Below the pieces are notes generated by a model, which saw nothing but the letters and a program-made list of their open reading frames with translations, was not told the origin of the DNA and made no database searches. From NCBI RefSeq assembly GCF_030247195.1, contig NC_080672.1, positions 7,812,001 through 7,876,000 of the forward strand: a stretch of DNA of 64,000 bases, read 5' to 3'. Below are positions 36,349 to 47,369 of the stretch, in pieces. The first letter of the stretch is position 1. The number at the start of each line of letters is the position of its first letter. The DNA comes from Topomyia yanbarensis (taxonomy: Eukaryota > Arthropoda > Insecta > Diptera > Culicidae). A program made the position numbers and the translations under genes.

Positions 36349-38134
36349 AGTTGGTGTCTGTAGTTGTTCGGTTTCAATCAGCCAGAATCGATTTGTGACA
36401 GTTCGGATGAAAGCTGCAATTTGAAATGGTGCGAGTTTCGTTGTCGCCTACTAATTTAATTTGAACGCGAATGTCGCGAAACGTAAAATCAGGTTTTTAT
36501 TTTCACTGGGTTTCGGGCTAAACTTCTTTTGCATTCATCTTTTGGGATTAAACGAGATATTTAAGGGTTATCTATTAAGTACTTACGACAAAAATTTGTA
36601 CACATATTAGAGACCACAGAGGAAATAATCCATTATCAGTGTGATTAATGGAACAGATTCACATCCCACATGTATGAATGTTGATCGCGGCTCCGAAGCA
36701 TATAATATAGCAACACTGCTGTGAGAAGTGACCAATTTCCGAAAGAATATTTGTATGGTGGAAATACGCATGCGCTTGTCATGTGCTTACAAACTGTTCA
36801 AATCATATCACGTTTGAGTGCATTATTTGAAGCAATTGTATTTTATGTGTTAATACCCAGTCAAGGAAACTTAATTCACTTTTGACCCGGGGACTCCAAA
36901 AACCAAAAGGTATTATTTGGCAAAATATGCCAAATACGCCATGTTGCGAGAATCGCAAATTGGTTTAATACTTTTTATGAGTACTTTATGGAACAATATC
37001 TTCATCGGTTATGTTCCGACAGTGATGGGCGAACCTGTATTAATTTCCTGCCCAGCAACATAAATTCAAAGCATGCGCAATGCGTTACGAAGGAAAAAAA
37101 TCCATGAAAGTGAAAATGTTGTAAGAATTGACAGTTCACCCTACTCTGTTTATTTCCACACGAAATTACATGTTGCGAGATATAGTACGATAGTATTGAA
37201 AGAGTAAAGATTTAAGAACCCTAACCATCTCCATCAGAGCAATCGTAATTCACAGACTATTTGGCGCCACTGAAAATAGGAACACGAAAATGTATCCCCA
37301 AAACTGCTAGCGTTATCACCCCTTACAATTGTTCATCCATTCTGGCTGGTATATCGCCATCGGGGAAAGTTGTTTGTCTTAGGCAGAGGAAAAACAGACT
37401 TGATGCACCGAAATATTTTTATCACTTTATATTAATGATTTTTTTGTGTGTCTCAAAGGCAAAAGAGAATTGGATTTCCTGGCTCGAGACAATTGGGGGT
37501 AACCTAGTTTTAAGGTTCAGTGTGCAACAGACTGGATTTTTACGTTAGATTTGTTTGGTCTTCAGAGATTCGCATTACCTACATGAAAACTAAAATGAAA
37601 TTCGTGAATAATATTGTAAGAACGCTGGAACAATCCGGGTTATATGCAACGGGAACATCAATCATGTGTTCTGCAATTGTGTTCAATTTTTCTTCAATAA
37701 CGTATGCATATCGTTCTTATTTGTGAACATATTTGTTTATTTGCGTAAACTCCAGCTATGTTACTACAAATTTGTTTTTCAGTCTGGGAAGCAGTTCAGA
37801 ACATTATGAACATTTCATAAACTTAATTTTGATTCGTAATAGTATTCAAAGATAGATCTGATTACAGTAATGACTCACCATCATGATACAATTCATATAG
37901 TATGCAGTTTTGTGCACGATTGTAATATTTTCAGGTGTACTCAGAACATTACTCGTGGTACATTGTCGTTTCGCGATGTATAGTTTACTACTAATCACAA
38001 TCTATTTTACGTGCTCGTGTATGCCCATAATATTTGCATGTGAATTATTTTACGAAATTCGGAATATTATTAATGGATCCATTCCTAGCTGGTAAAATTG
38101 TCCCTGATACTATATTATAAAACCTGTTTTAATC
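36349..38134. other. Gap upstream of the NAP1-family gene
   Basis: Its left end must include the promoter and 5' leader of the minus-strand NAP1-like gene, but I see no convincing core promoter element. Short frames such as 37261-37548 lack recognisable domains. No transposon signature was found until the repeat at 38135. Confidence 0.35.
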
Positions 38135-39240
38135 CACCTAGAGGTGCAATTGTGCCTTTCTCATTTCTCCAAACTATGATTTAATAGCTGGTTCGTACAA
38201 TATAACTTTATGGAAATGTCTTTCATTCTTATTACACTTGGTAAGTATATATAAGAGCACCTTTTTGCATTCATCGCGGTATCGGTTTGAATCGGAGTTT
38301 TCTATGTGATCGACCTCCACAACCCGTAACTCCGGTGCTGGAAGTCGGATGGAGATGGAATTTAATATCAGTTTCTGGGGACGCAACACCTTTCATTTGA
38401 GACTAAGTTGAGCAAATCTAGCCATTTTCGAGAAACCAATATAACCGTTATTCTGACTTTGGATGCTTCCGGATCCGTCGATGGTGGCCAGTGTGGCCAA
38501 AGAGACTTTGAATGACTGTTGGGGACCTAAATCTACAAATTCAACAGTTGTGTTTACATTTTGGAAAAAAAAAATCACCTTTTTACATTCATCGCAGAAT
38601 TCGTTAGAATCGGGATTTACTGCGTGATCGTACGTATCACCCTGTAATTCAGGAACCAGAACTAGGATCCACACAAAATTCAACAGCAGCTGATGGACCT
38701 TTCATTTAAAATTAAGTTTGTCAAAATCGGTTCAGAAAATTCCGAGAAACCGATGTAGACAAATCAACAAATTTTGTTTTCTAACCATACTCTTCAACTC
38801 GTAATCCGGAACAAGATGTCGGTTGAAAATGAAATTCAATAGCAACCTATGGGAATATTATACCTTTCATTTGAATCTTAGTTTGTAAAAATCGGTTCAG
38901 CCATCTCCGAGAAACCGATGTGTACATTTTGTTAACAAATCCGCACATACACACATACACATACACACATACATACATACATACATACACTCATACATAC
39001 ACACAGATATTTTGCGATCTCGGCGAACTGAGTCGAATGTTATATGAGACTCGGCCCTCCGGGCCTCGGTTAGAAAGTCGGTTTTTGGAGCAATTGCATA
39101 ACCTTTCTATATAAGAAAGGCAAAAGAATAATATTTAATTAGCTTATTAAGCATGAGTTCAATGTTATCTTCATGTGATTATAATTTGCAAAGGTTGGTG
39201 GAATGCGTTTGAACGTGTAGGGAATGGGGGTTTAGTAGAG
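38135..39240 (+). repeat. Dispersed composite repeat, copy 2 (full length)
   Basis: It starts aatccacctagaggtgcaattgtgcctttct and has three diverged modules of roughly 200 bp containing aactccgg-aac-gaagtcgg, aaattcaatagcagc, cctttcatttgaaact and aaaatcggttcagccat (near 38330-38420, 38640-38750 and 38800-38920). An acatacac microsatellite follows (38940-39004), then the conserved gactcggccctccgggcctcggt block (39048-39070) and tttctatataagaaaggcaaaag. The tail to 39240 is also present in the deleted copy at 17.3-17.6 kb. No protein is encoded, so it is a non-autonomous or satellite-derived element. Confidence 0.75.
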
Positions 39241-39367
39241 TGGGTGTGGAGGATGCGTCAGAAATCCTTCATCTTATTTCGGTATACGGGGTGGATGAAG
39301 GAAATCTGGGCGTGAGGGTGGTCCAAGGGGAGGGGAGTGATGAAGGAGGGAGGTGTAAGGGTAAGAC

Positions 39368-39383
39368 GGGGGGGGGGGGGGGG
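39368..39383. repeat. Poly-G tract, 16 bases
   Basis: A run of 16 G residues lies between two copies of the composite repeat, in a purine-rich (G-rich) 150-bp stretch. It has strong potential for G-quadruplex formation on the plus strand. Its length is likely unstable. Confidence 0.85.
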
Positions 39384-39394
39384 CGGCGACGCAA

Positions 39395-40295
39395 TACTCA
39401 ACTGCATATTTTGCCTTCCATTTGAGACTTGGTTTGAGAAAATCGGTTCAGTCATCACCGAAGAACCGATTTGATTTTAATTGTGGAATATGCCCGGAAT
39501 TCCGGACTTCCGGAATCGTCGATAGTGGACAATATATTCAAAGAATGTTTGATTGGCAATTAGTGATCTAGATCTGCGATTAGAAGTTATTTGGTGACCA
39601 TTTCAATAGTTTTTAGCCTCTGAGGTATTACGATTGAACCGATTTATATGGGAAATTCCAGTGTATCCTTACTAACACCCCTGTAACTCCGGAAGCAAGA
39701 GTCAGAACCGAATGAAATTCAGCAGCAGTCAATGGCATTACTGTATCTTTCATTTGAAATCAAGTTTGTAAAAATCGGTAGAGAATTCGTTGGGGAATAG
39801 GTGTGATATTAGTTTAGGAACTTAGCGGGTTCCCCGGGGGCGTCATGAACCGTCATAGGTGGCCAATGTGGTCAAAGCTACTTTGATTGATCATTAGTGA
39901 TCCAGACCCGCAAACTAGAGTAATGTTACATCAATTTTAATATGTTTTACATCATTTGAACATCATGGTGGTACCAGTTTATATGGGAATTTGCTGTGTG
40001 ACCGCACTCTTCAACCCGTAACTCCGGAACCGGAAGTCGGATCAACTAAAAATTCAATAGCAGCTTATGGGAGCGTTATACCTTTCAGATGAAACTAAGT
40101 TTGCGAAAATCGGTTCAGCCATCTCTGAGAAAATTGTGTGAGTTTAAATGACACACACACACATACATACACACACAGACATTTGCCGATCTCGACGAAC
40201 TGAATCGAATGGTGTATGACACTCGGCCCTCCGGGCCTCGGTTAAAAAGTCGATTTTTACAGTGATTGCATTGCCTTTCTTTATATGAGAAAGGC
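39395..40295 (+). repeat. Dispersed composite repeat, copy 3 (5' truncated)
   Basis: The same modules recur: ttgagacttggtttgagaaaatcggttcag (39421), taactccggaagcaagagtcag (39684), taactccggaaccggaagtcgg (40018), cctttcagatgaaac (40080), acac/acatac words (40151-40180), actcggccctccgggcctcggtt (40221-40243) and ttatatgagaaaggcaaaa near the end. It lies in direct tandem with copy 2. It lacks the aatccaccta start, so either it is truncated or the pair arose by internal expansion of one element. Confidence 0.75.
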
Positions 40296-40592
40296 AAAAA
40301 CGTAAGGGCGATACTTCAATGCTGATAGGTGGGACCGAAAAAGTAAACAATCGCCAAAGGGTTATACTATCATTTTGTCAATTTCAATAGCAAAAACAAA
40401 TTTTAATTTAATATTTTCAAATACTTTATGAAGTTTTGGGTTTCGATCACTGAATCATGCAATCTAGGATGTAAAAACACAATAGTTCTTAAATAGGAAA
40501 TAAAACCAAGTCTGGAAATATTCACTGATGATTTTCTTTGAATAGTATCACTGCTAGTATCGCCCTTTTCAAGAAAACGCGTTGATTTCTTT

Positions 40593-41583
40593 AAAACTCT
40601 TTACCAATCCAAAAGTTTTCACTGTAGCACAACAAAAAGTAATACGAAGAGTTGCCAAACTCCTAGCAAATAGATTTCATAAGACTAGAATACTTCTTAT
40701 TTGATATTCCTGCGTTACGAACGAAGGGTTAAGGTTGCACGGAGAATGCGCAAAATTAGCAAACGAAAAAAGCAGTTTTTTTCCACACCGTATGTCAGAT
40801 CTCCATAAAAATCAATCAGCGTGTGTAGAATGTTGTTACAGTACTGCTGATCGATTTTTATGAAGATCTGACATACGGTGTGGAAAAAAACTGCTTTTTT
40901 CGTTTGCGAATTTTGCGCATTCTCTGTGCAACCTTAAAGTGAAAACAAGTCCCCAACAAAGATAAGAAAACCAAAATTCCCAAAAATATATTCCCAGAGT
41001 TAAGTATATCATAGAAATATTAGCATGCCTTGAGCGTCATAATACCCTCTTAATATCTGGGATGTTTGCAGTTCATATGCGATGTAGCGTCCCAAAGAGT
41101 TCCAGGTCAATTGGCCGAAAGCAATTTGGCCGAATGCCAATTGATGAAAGGTAATCTTCCCAAATGAACACCGAATCGTGCACATGTTCGCCTGCACAAC
41201 CGAAACCTACATACGTACATGGTGTCCGTATACCTCAAATACATAATTGTTCGTGGCACCAGTTTTCTCTTTCTCTCACTCATCATCACTAGCATTGAAT
41301 CATTTAGGTTTGTGCGTATCGTTTTCGTATCCGCACCCGATGTACGTACACGGATGTTTAACCTGTACATTGAGACTAGGCATGTTGTACACAGGTACAA
41401 ACTTGTTAATGTTCATGGAAGTCCGGCAAAAGGCAATTTAATCGCATTTAAAATATTTATTTAATATTTTCGTTTTTTTAAACATTGGATTAATTCATTG
41501 AATTGTTTTAACAGTGGGTTCAAAATTGTATCGATATCGGATGGAAGAAAATGTGCTAATTTCGATTCGAATAACTGATGTTA
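40593..41583. repeat. 990-bp direct repeat, copy 1
   Basis: The sequence from aaaactctttac to aactgatgtta is nearly identical to 46352-47339, in the same orientation. Differences are a few substitutions and small indels, for example a 9-base insertion in copy 2 near 47118 and a 10-base loss near 47180. It contains the TTAA-bounded hairpin element, a minus-strand frame rich in FGQ/LAFGQ-like repeats, and ggccaatt/ttggccgaa words. The repeat has no terminal inverted repeats and no TG...CA ends, so it is not a typical LTR. Confidence 0.9.
40729..40937. mobile_element. TTAA-flanked hairpin MITE, copy 1 (209 bp)
   Basis: TTAAGGTTGCAC at the left and GTGCAACCTTAA at the right bound two arms of about 90 bases that are almost perfect inverted copies, with a loop of about 27 bases (around 40820-40846). 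TTAA at both ends is the target duplication used by piggyBac-type transposases, but the GGTTGCAC end is not the usual CCC start of piggyBac. It has no coding capacity and would form a strong hairpin in single-stranded form. Confidence 0.75.
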
Positions 41584-42754
41584 CAGGCCCGTAGCCAGGA
41601 TTTTGTTTCGGGAGGGGCTTAAAAAAATTTGCATAAAGCTTTTAATTCTGACAATTTGATATAGTCACTAGAAACTAAATTAAATTTTGAAAAGTTCATA
41701 ATGAAATCAATTCCAAATCTAAGACAATCCTAAAAATATGTTCATTGTCACAAGAAAGGTTATAGTACTTACTCTCGTTACAACAAAGTATATTCTAGAG
41801 TTCACAGTATTTATGCGCTAACCGAATATGACAATGCTTGACGGTGCTGGAAAACACTAGGTGTTCCAAGCTACACCTTTAAAAGGCGAAGAAGATGCTA
41901 AACCGAAATGAGTAGAAAAATATCCATAAAATGTTCGAATGAAGAGAATGTCGAAATTCGTACAAAATCTTCTGATTTAGCAAGCGATTTGTAGATGCGC
42001 AGAGACGGTTCAACTGCTATTTCCTTTGTCTTGTGTTCTGCGAGTATTACCAGTTCCAAGGCATCATGCTAACACAATTTTTTGATATATACTATTTAAA
42101 TGAAACTATTTTCAAGACTAGCCTTGGTCTGGTAGATTAGAACCCCAGTTAGGAAGGATTTTTAGTAATCAATAGGATCAAAATATAAATTTAAATGATT
42201 AAATCAACTGAAGGAAACTGCCCACAATTTAATTGATTAAAGAAAATTGTCTACAAATCGAATGAAAACACTGATTACTAATATCTTCTAATTTTCCTTC
42301 AAGTCGCCAGTCGCCGTGCATGTTTCGTTCACCGTGCAGTTTCAAAATCACGAAATTTAAAGAACAATCTCCCTAAATCCATCGGAGAGATCCAGATCCC
42401 AAATCCTTTCGTTTCATCGTTTTATTGAAACATTCCAACTAAAGTTGAATCAAAATTTTAAATACACGGTAAGTTGATCATATAACGTGCACTGGTGCCA
42501 AACAAATGTCCTCAACTACTTATTCTCGTTTTGTTGGTAATAGTTTTATATTATTTCTAAATTGTGACGTATTTAGATAGGTCACGTCAAATCCACCTAA
42601 ACGCACGGTAACTGGTGACTTGACGGTACGTGAAATTTGTTAAATGTATTACCAAAAGAACTAGAAGGTCTACCTTCTGATGTCGCAAAAAGCAGAAGCA
42701 AAAAAAATTGCTACGCTATAGCAGGCTACAGGCACCAGTGAATCAAGCTAGCTA
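41584..42754. other. Gap, probably containing repeat ends and an ORF1 leader
   Basis: The left part starts with ggcccgtagccaggattttgtttcggg, which has the look of a transposon terminus but could not be assigned. The right part is upstream of an ORF1-like frame and may be its 5' leader. No complete gene is seen. Confidence 0.3.
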
Positions 42755-43773
42755 TTGTTCTATATCAGTGCACATACAAATTGTATCGTTGCCCCCGGCT
42801 GCGGAGTAAAATCAGTTTGCCAAATGAAGCAAAAGTGCCTATGCTACGGGATAACACGAACAGTTAAGGAAGTGGAACAATTAGTTAAAGTGAAAATGGA
42901 GCTTAATCTCGCTGAAGTTACCTACATTCAGCTACATCACGTAAAAACTGTGTTTTGATCACGTTTAGAAGCTTAGCACAGGCCGAAAACTTTATTGCAA
43001 AGAACAACATGCAACACGAGGTCGAATTTAATAACACCAGAATCAAGATCCCCGTGCATATGGAAAACGACATGGTGGACGTGCGTATCCATGATTTGGC
43101 CCCGCGCACGAAGGAGGATTTCATCAAACAAATCATGTCGCAATATGGAGAAGTAGAATCTATTACGAATGACACCTGGAGAAATTTTTTCACCGGCATT
43201 CCCAACGGCGTTCGTATTGTGAGAATGCGAGTGACTAAACCAATACCTTCTTACATGATTATCGAATGCAAATCACCGAAGGATGGCGTGACCTATAAGC
43301 AAACAACGCTAATTACATATCCCGGGCAGACCCCAACATGCCAATTCTGTAACTATACAGCCTACTACGGAAAAACATGCGCCGAAGCAACTAGTCAAAA
43401 CTCATCTACTACAGCCAACTCTAACAAGCAGCCACCGATACCTTCAGATAAACCTAAAACAACGATCCAATTACCCAATAATGCAGGTACAACGACCACG
43501 ACAACCGCTCCCAAACCAACAACTAGCATCGCCAAAAAAGAAGCAAATACCGATGAAGACGGATATACAACAGCGACCCATAAGAACAAGAAACAAATAA
43601 GAACCTCTGATCGTGAACAGGAAGAAAGCAGTACCGATGACGACATGGACGGGAACGATAACGCGAGAGAAGGCAGACTGAATGACCACCAAGCGGCCTC
43701 ACCGCCAAGGAAAAAGATCTCAACACGCAGCAGCAAACTGCGTCAACATGATCTGGCAGACCGACATTCTTAG
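42755..43773 (+). pseudogene. Non-LTR retrotransposon ORF1 (gag-like), frameshifted
   Basis: A first frame ends VTYIQLHHVKTVF at 42958. The next frame takes over with ITFRSLAQAENFIAKNNMQ, RIKIPVHMENDMV, RIHDLAPRTKEDFI, YGEVESITNDTWRNFFTGIPNG and VRIVRMRVTKPIPSYMIIE. It continues to a single degenerate zinc-knuckle start (CQFCNYTAYYGKTC) and then a Thr/Asn/Lys-rich, acidic and basic tail ending at 43773. Related proteins normally have several intact CCHC knuckles here; this copy has only a broken one, probably through a deletion. A homologous fossil lies on the minus strand at 3.5-3.9 kb. No ORF2 follows. A run of A residues and aataaa (43849-43855) follow the stop. Confidence 0.75.
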
Positions 43774-45115
43774 AATTTTTTATTTTTGCTTATTGTAAAA
43801 AAAATTAAAAGACCCACGGCTCAGTTGTGCTAACGCATTGAGCCGTTTCAAATAAAACTTTAGATTGAAAAAAAAGAAATATTATAAATATGAACAAGCT
43901 CAATAATTTCAGCATCTCTTTATTCCGACACATGGACGGGTATACATCGCACTTACTTCACCTCTGCCGAAGAGTAACGTAGGTGTAAGGCCAACTTTCT
44001 TTTATGATTTCTGTTGTTCTGTAGTTGAGTGCCCAGAAAATATAGAACAGCTGCTCTTGGGTCGATTTCAATTTATTTATTATTTTTTCTCTCTTTTTCT
44101 TCGTGATCTCTGCTCATCTCTCTCATTTTATTCCATAACGAACACAAATAAAACGAAAACATGAAATCGAAACATTAATCCCAACTTATTGACTGTAGAC
44201 TCAACTAGTTACAACATTTTAGTCGCTCTCCGTGATAGGCTACTGATGTTTGTTCACTGTATCGTCACGTCGTTTTTAGACTTACATGGACATTAATTGG
44301 AAACCATCGAAAGAGACAGAAATGCTGCTGCTTACAACATTAAGTTTATTATGATTGATTGACTAATATGTGGTTTAGCATATATTGACAACCGTTGAAA
44401 AGTAAGGATAAAATCACAACAGATAGTCCTACCGCTACCATGTACGTTTCTGTACGTGAACAACATTAGTAATATACGACGGTATACAATTCATGGGTTG
44501 ATGAACACCTCAGAAAAACCGCTGTTTTACCACTTTTTGCCTTGTTTATTTTTTGGCATTTTTCTTGCTTATTGTTCGATTGTTTAAAATATCACTACTT
44601 TGCGGACTAATAATGTTTAAATACGAACCGCATTCTCCGCATAAAATGAAATTGAGTGTCAACAGAAATACTATAGCATTAAAATGACGCGAAAACAAAA
44701 ACTGTCTTCTCGACTATATTGTCATCAACTAACGGAAATGTTTTTGTCTAGCACGCTTGAGTGAGATGCCTGATGTTTCTACTAAGCGTACAGTGCACTA
44801 ACCTATTACAGAAATTCAATCTGCTTATGCTTTAACTAACTTTATTCTGGCTAATATATAACATAATATCTGAGTTTTGTTAGACACAACCACTAGCGAT
44901 AAAGTTCTCATTTTGGGACAGTTTTTGAGCTCACTTTTCTATAAAACTTCTGCATTTTTATTATATATTTCGTTTATTTTATTCGGTTCAATGCATTAGC
45001 TAAATGAAGCCTTGTATCTTCAATATATTTCCATGATGTGAACAATGAAAGTGATAAAACGTAAATGGTTGTCCTACAGATCTCGTGCGAACAACTAGCG
45101 ATTGCATGTGGAGAA
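43774..45115. other. Gap without a recognised gene
   Basis: No transposon signature. If the minus-strand frame at 45116 is a terminal exon, part of this stretch would be its 3' untranslated region, but that is speculative. There is a pyrimidine-rich block at 44085-44130. Confidence 0.35.
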
Positions 45116-45337
45116 CTATTTACTAGGCTGAGAAATATTTTTCCTAACCAACAGTGTCGCGGTGGTGTTCATTTCTATCTCGTACACTTCCTCATCATCA
45201 TAGTGGTTACTGCCATGTCCATGTTCGCGAATTTCTGACGGGTCACAAGTGTCGACTTCCTCAATGATGGTGCCGACCGTTGATTTTGAGATACTAGACG
45301 CAGTTTTTGCCGTCAATATTATCCGAACAGCAGCCAA
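45116..45337 (-). CDS. Unrecognised frame, possible terminal exon
   Basis: The minus frame contains LTAKTASSISKSTVGTIIEEV and an acidic DDEEVYEIEM segment, then ends NISQPSK. The residue composition looks more protein-like than the surrounding chance frames. It has no ATG (the apparent start is TTG), is closed upstream by a stop near 45366, and I see no good splice acceptor. I do not recognise the protein. It might be the last exon of a host gene or a chance frame. Confidence 0.2.
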   Translation of the reverse strand: MAAVRIILTAKTASSISKSTVGTIIEEVDTCDPSEIREHGHGSNHYDDEEVYEIEMNTTATLLVRKNISQPSK

Positions 45338-45654
45338 AATTTGGCAAATGTTTGTTTTTCAGGAAATGGTTTTGGAGACTATGTATATTCAAAGATATAA
45401 TGTGTAAAATAATACTATCGCATTCAGTTTTTACGTACAGGGTCAGGTTGGAGGAAATATGTCTGTTCACCTAGATTTTCACCACAAAAACACCATTTAA
45501 TATACTTCCTAGATGTGTCCTTTATAATGAATACCATTTTTTTTCCAAATGTGACAGGAATGTTTTAATAGCCACGGTGCAAGTAAGTGGTATCAGATCT
45601 TGTAGCCGAGCATTGATTTTCTCATTGTCCATATATATGAGGATCAACCACATG

Positions 45655-45855
45655 TTACAAGTTGTTATGCAAAATGACTGGTTTCGCCTGGGCTAATTTG
45701 TTAAATGGCATCAGCACTGAACGCCTGACATGGTTAAACTCGTTAAAGGCGATGTTCGTAAGCATAACCTCCATAATCACCTTCAGCAAATATTTCACAT
45801 CATTAATGTTGCTCCAGCCAAATACGGAGGCTATTGACTTCAGGTCTTTTCGCAT
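45655..45855 (-). CDS. Unrecognised short frame overlapping the palindrome
   Basis: A 66-codon minus frame starts inside the left arm of the perfect palindrome. Its first 15 residues (MRKDLKSIASVFGWS) are therefore also encoded on the plus strand from 45868. The remainder (NINDVKYLLKVIMEVM...) has plausible protein composition, but I cannot assign it. It may be a fragment of a larger coding sequence that was broken by the inversion. Confidence 0.2.
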   Translation of the reverse strand: MRKDLKSIASVFGWSNINDVKYLLKVIMEVMLTNIAFNEFNHVRRSVLMPFNKLAQAKPVILHNNL

Positions 45856-45913
45856 AAGATCGATCTTATGCGAAAAGACCTGAAGTCAATAGCCTCCGTA
45901 TTTGGCTGGAGCA
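45810..45913. repeat. Perfect 104-bp palindrome
   Basis: Two 52-base arms are exact reverse complements with no spacer. The axis lies between 45861 and 45862 in the sequence aagatc|gatctt. The left outer end reads tgctccagccaaatacgg and the right outer end is its complement. No mismatch was seen, unlike the other inverted repeats in the window, which are all diverged. Confidence 0.9.
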
Positions 45914-46351
45914 CTACTTCTTGCTTCTGCGACTCAATCATTCGACAGATCCCCACAGCAAGAATTAAAGTAACATCTATTCAAAAAAAATTCGATTTTT
46001 TTGGCTCAGTACAATATATAATCCATTTAGGAAAGTTCAGTTTTCCCACAACAATTTAGATATTTTATTAACAGAGCATTAACAATAATTCGTTGGTATG
46101 TCTATTTTTTGGGCCATTTTTTCGCTTTCCCATTGATTTGGTTTGAGATTTCTAGCACTGATGTTGTCCTATGCTGATTTGAGCGATTCTCTAAGTCCTG
46201 CCACTATCCCATGTAGTATGTGTTATCAAAAACATCGCGAAGCATCAAGTTCTAAATGTTCTCAAACGATATAATATCCGAAGAGAGTGATAAGAGTTAT
46301 AAGAAATGTCTCATCACACTGTTAGGTGGATTAAAAACGTTTTTTTTTCAC
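45914..46351. other. Gap with a dispersed-repeat terminus
   Basis: Minus strand 46340-46290 reads ttaatccacctaacagtgtgatgagacatttcttata. This matches the start motif of the composite repeat family. Nothing else was recognised. Confidence 0.45.
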
Positions 46352-47339
46352 AAAACTCTTTACTAATCCAAAAGTTTTCACTGTAGCACAACAAAAAGTA
46401 ATACGAAGAGTTGCCAAACTCCTAGCAAATAGATTTCATAAGACTAGAATACTTCTTATTTGATATTCCTGCGTTACGAACGAAGGGTTAAGGTTGCACG
46501 GAGAATGCGCAAAATTAGCAAACGAAAAAAGCAGTTTTTTTCCACACCGTATGTCAGATCTCCATAAAAATCAATCAGCGTGTGTAGAATGTTGTTACAG
46601 TACTGCTGATCGATTTTTATGAAGATCTGACATACGGTGTGGAAAAAAACTGCTTTTTTCGTTTGCGAATTTTGCGCATTCTCTGTGCAACCTTAAAGTG
46701 AAAACAAGTCCCCAACAAAGATAAGAAAACCAAAATTCCCAAAAATATATTCCCAGAGTTAAGTATATCATAGAAATATTAGCATGCCTTGAGCGTCATA
46801 ATACCCTCTTAATATCTGGGATGTTTGCAGTTCATATGCGATGTAGCGTCCCAAAGAGTTCCAGGTCAATTGGCCGAAAGCAATTTGGCCGAATGCCAAT
46901 TGATGAAAGGTAATCTTCCCAAATGAACACCGAATCGTGCACATGTTCGCCTGCACAACCGAAACCTACATACGTACATGGTGTCCGTATACCTCAAATA
47001 CACAATTGTTCGTGGCACCAGTTTTCTCTTTTTCTCACTCATCATCACTAGCATTGAATCATTTAGGTTTGTGCGTATCTTTTTCGTATCCGCACCCGAT
47101 GTACGTACACGGATGTTTCAACTTTAACCTGTACATCGAGACTAGGCATGTTGTACACAGGTACAAACTTGTTAATGTTCGGCCAAAGGCAATTTAATCG
47201 CATTTAAAATATTTATTTAATATTTTCGTTTTTTTAAACATTGGATTATTTCATTGAATTGTTTTAACAGTGGGTTCAAAACTGCATCGATATCGGATGG
47301 AAGAAAATGTGATAATTTCAATTCGAATAACTGATGTTA
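46352..47339. repeat. 990-bp direct repeat, copy 2
   Basis: This is the second copy of the 40593-41583 sequence in direct orientation, 5.76 kb downstream and very similar. It includes the same hairpin element and the same minus-strand frame. The flanks just outside the two copies differ, which sets the repeat ends at aaaactctttac and aactgatgtta. Confidence 0.9.
46488..46696. mobile_element. TTAA-flanked hairpin MITE, copy 2 (209 bp)
   Basis: Same arms, loop and TTAA ends as the copy at 40729, at the same relative position inside the second 990-bp repeat. It was therefore already present in the parent sequence before that sequence was duplicated. Confidence 0.75.
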
Positions 47340-47369
47340 ACACGATCGATAATATTATTTTGACAATTA

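Noticed and set aside
39240..39425. Gly-rich frame across the poly-G tract
   Set aside because: Low-complexity translation of a G-rich stretch with no support from motifs.
43395..43736. Hydrophobic minus-strand frame resembling a membrane protein
   Set aside because: It is the antisense shadow of the ORF1 tail on the plus strand.
40593..47339. LTR retrotransposon with 990-bp LTRs
   Set aside because: The repeats lack TG...CA ends and a primer-binding site was not seen; the intervening 4.8 kb has no gag-pol, protease or integrase.
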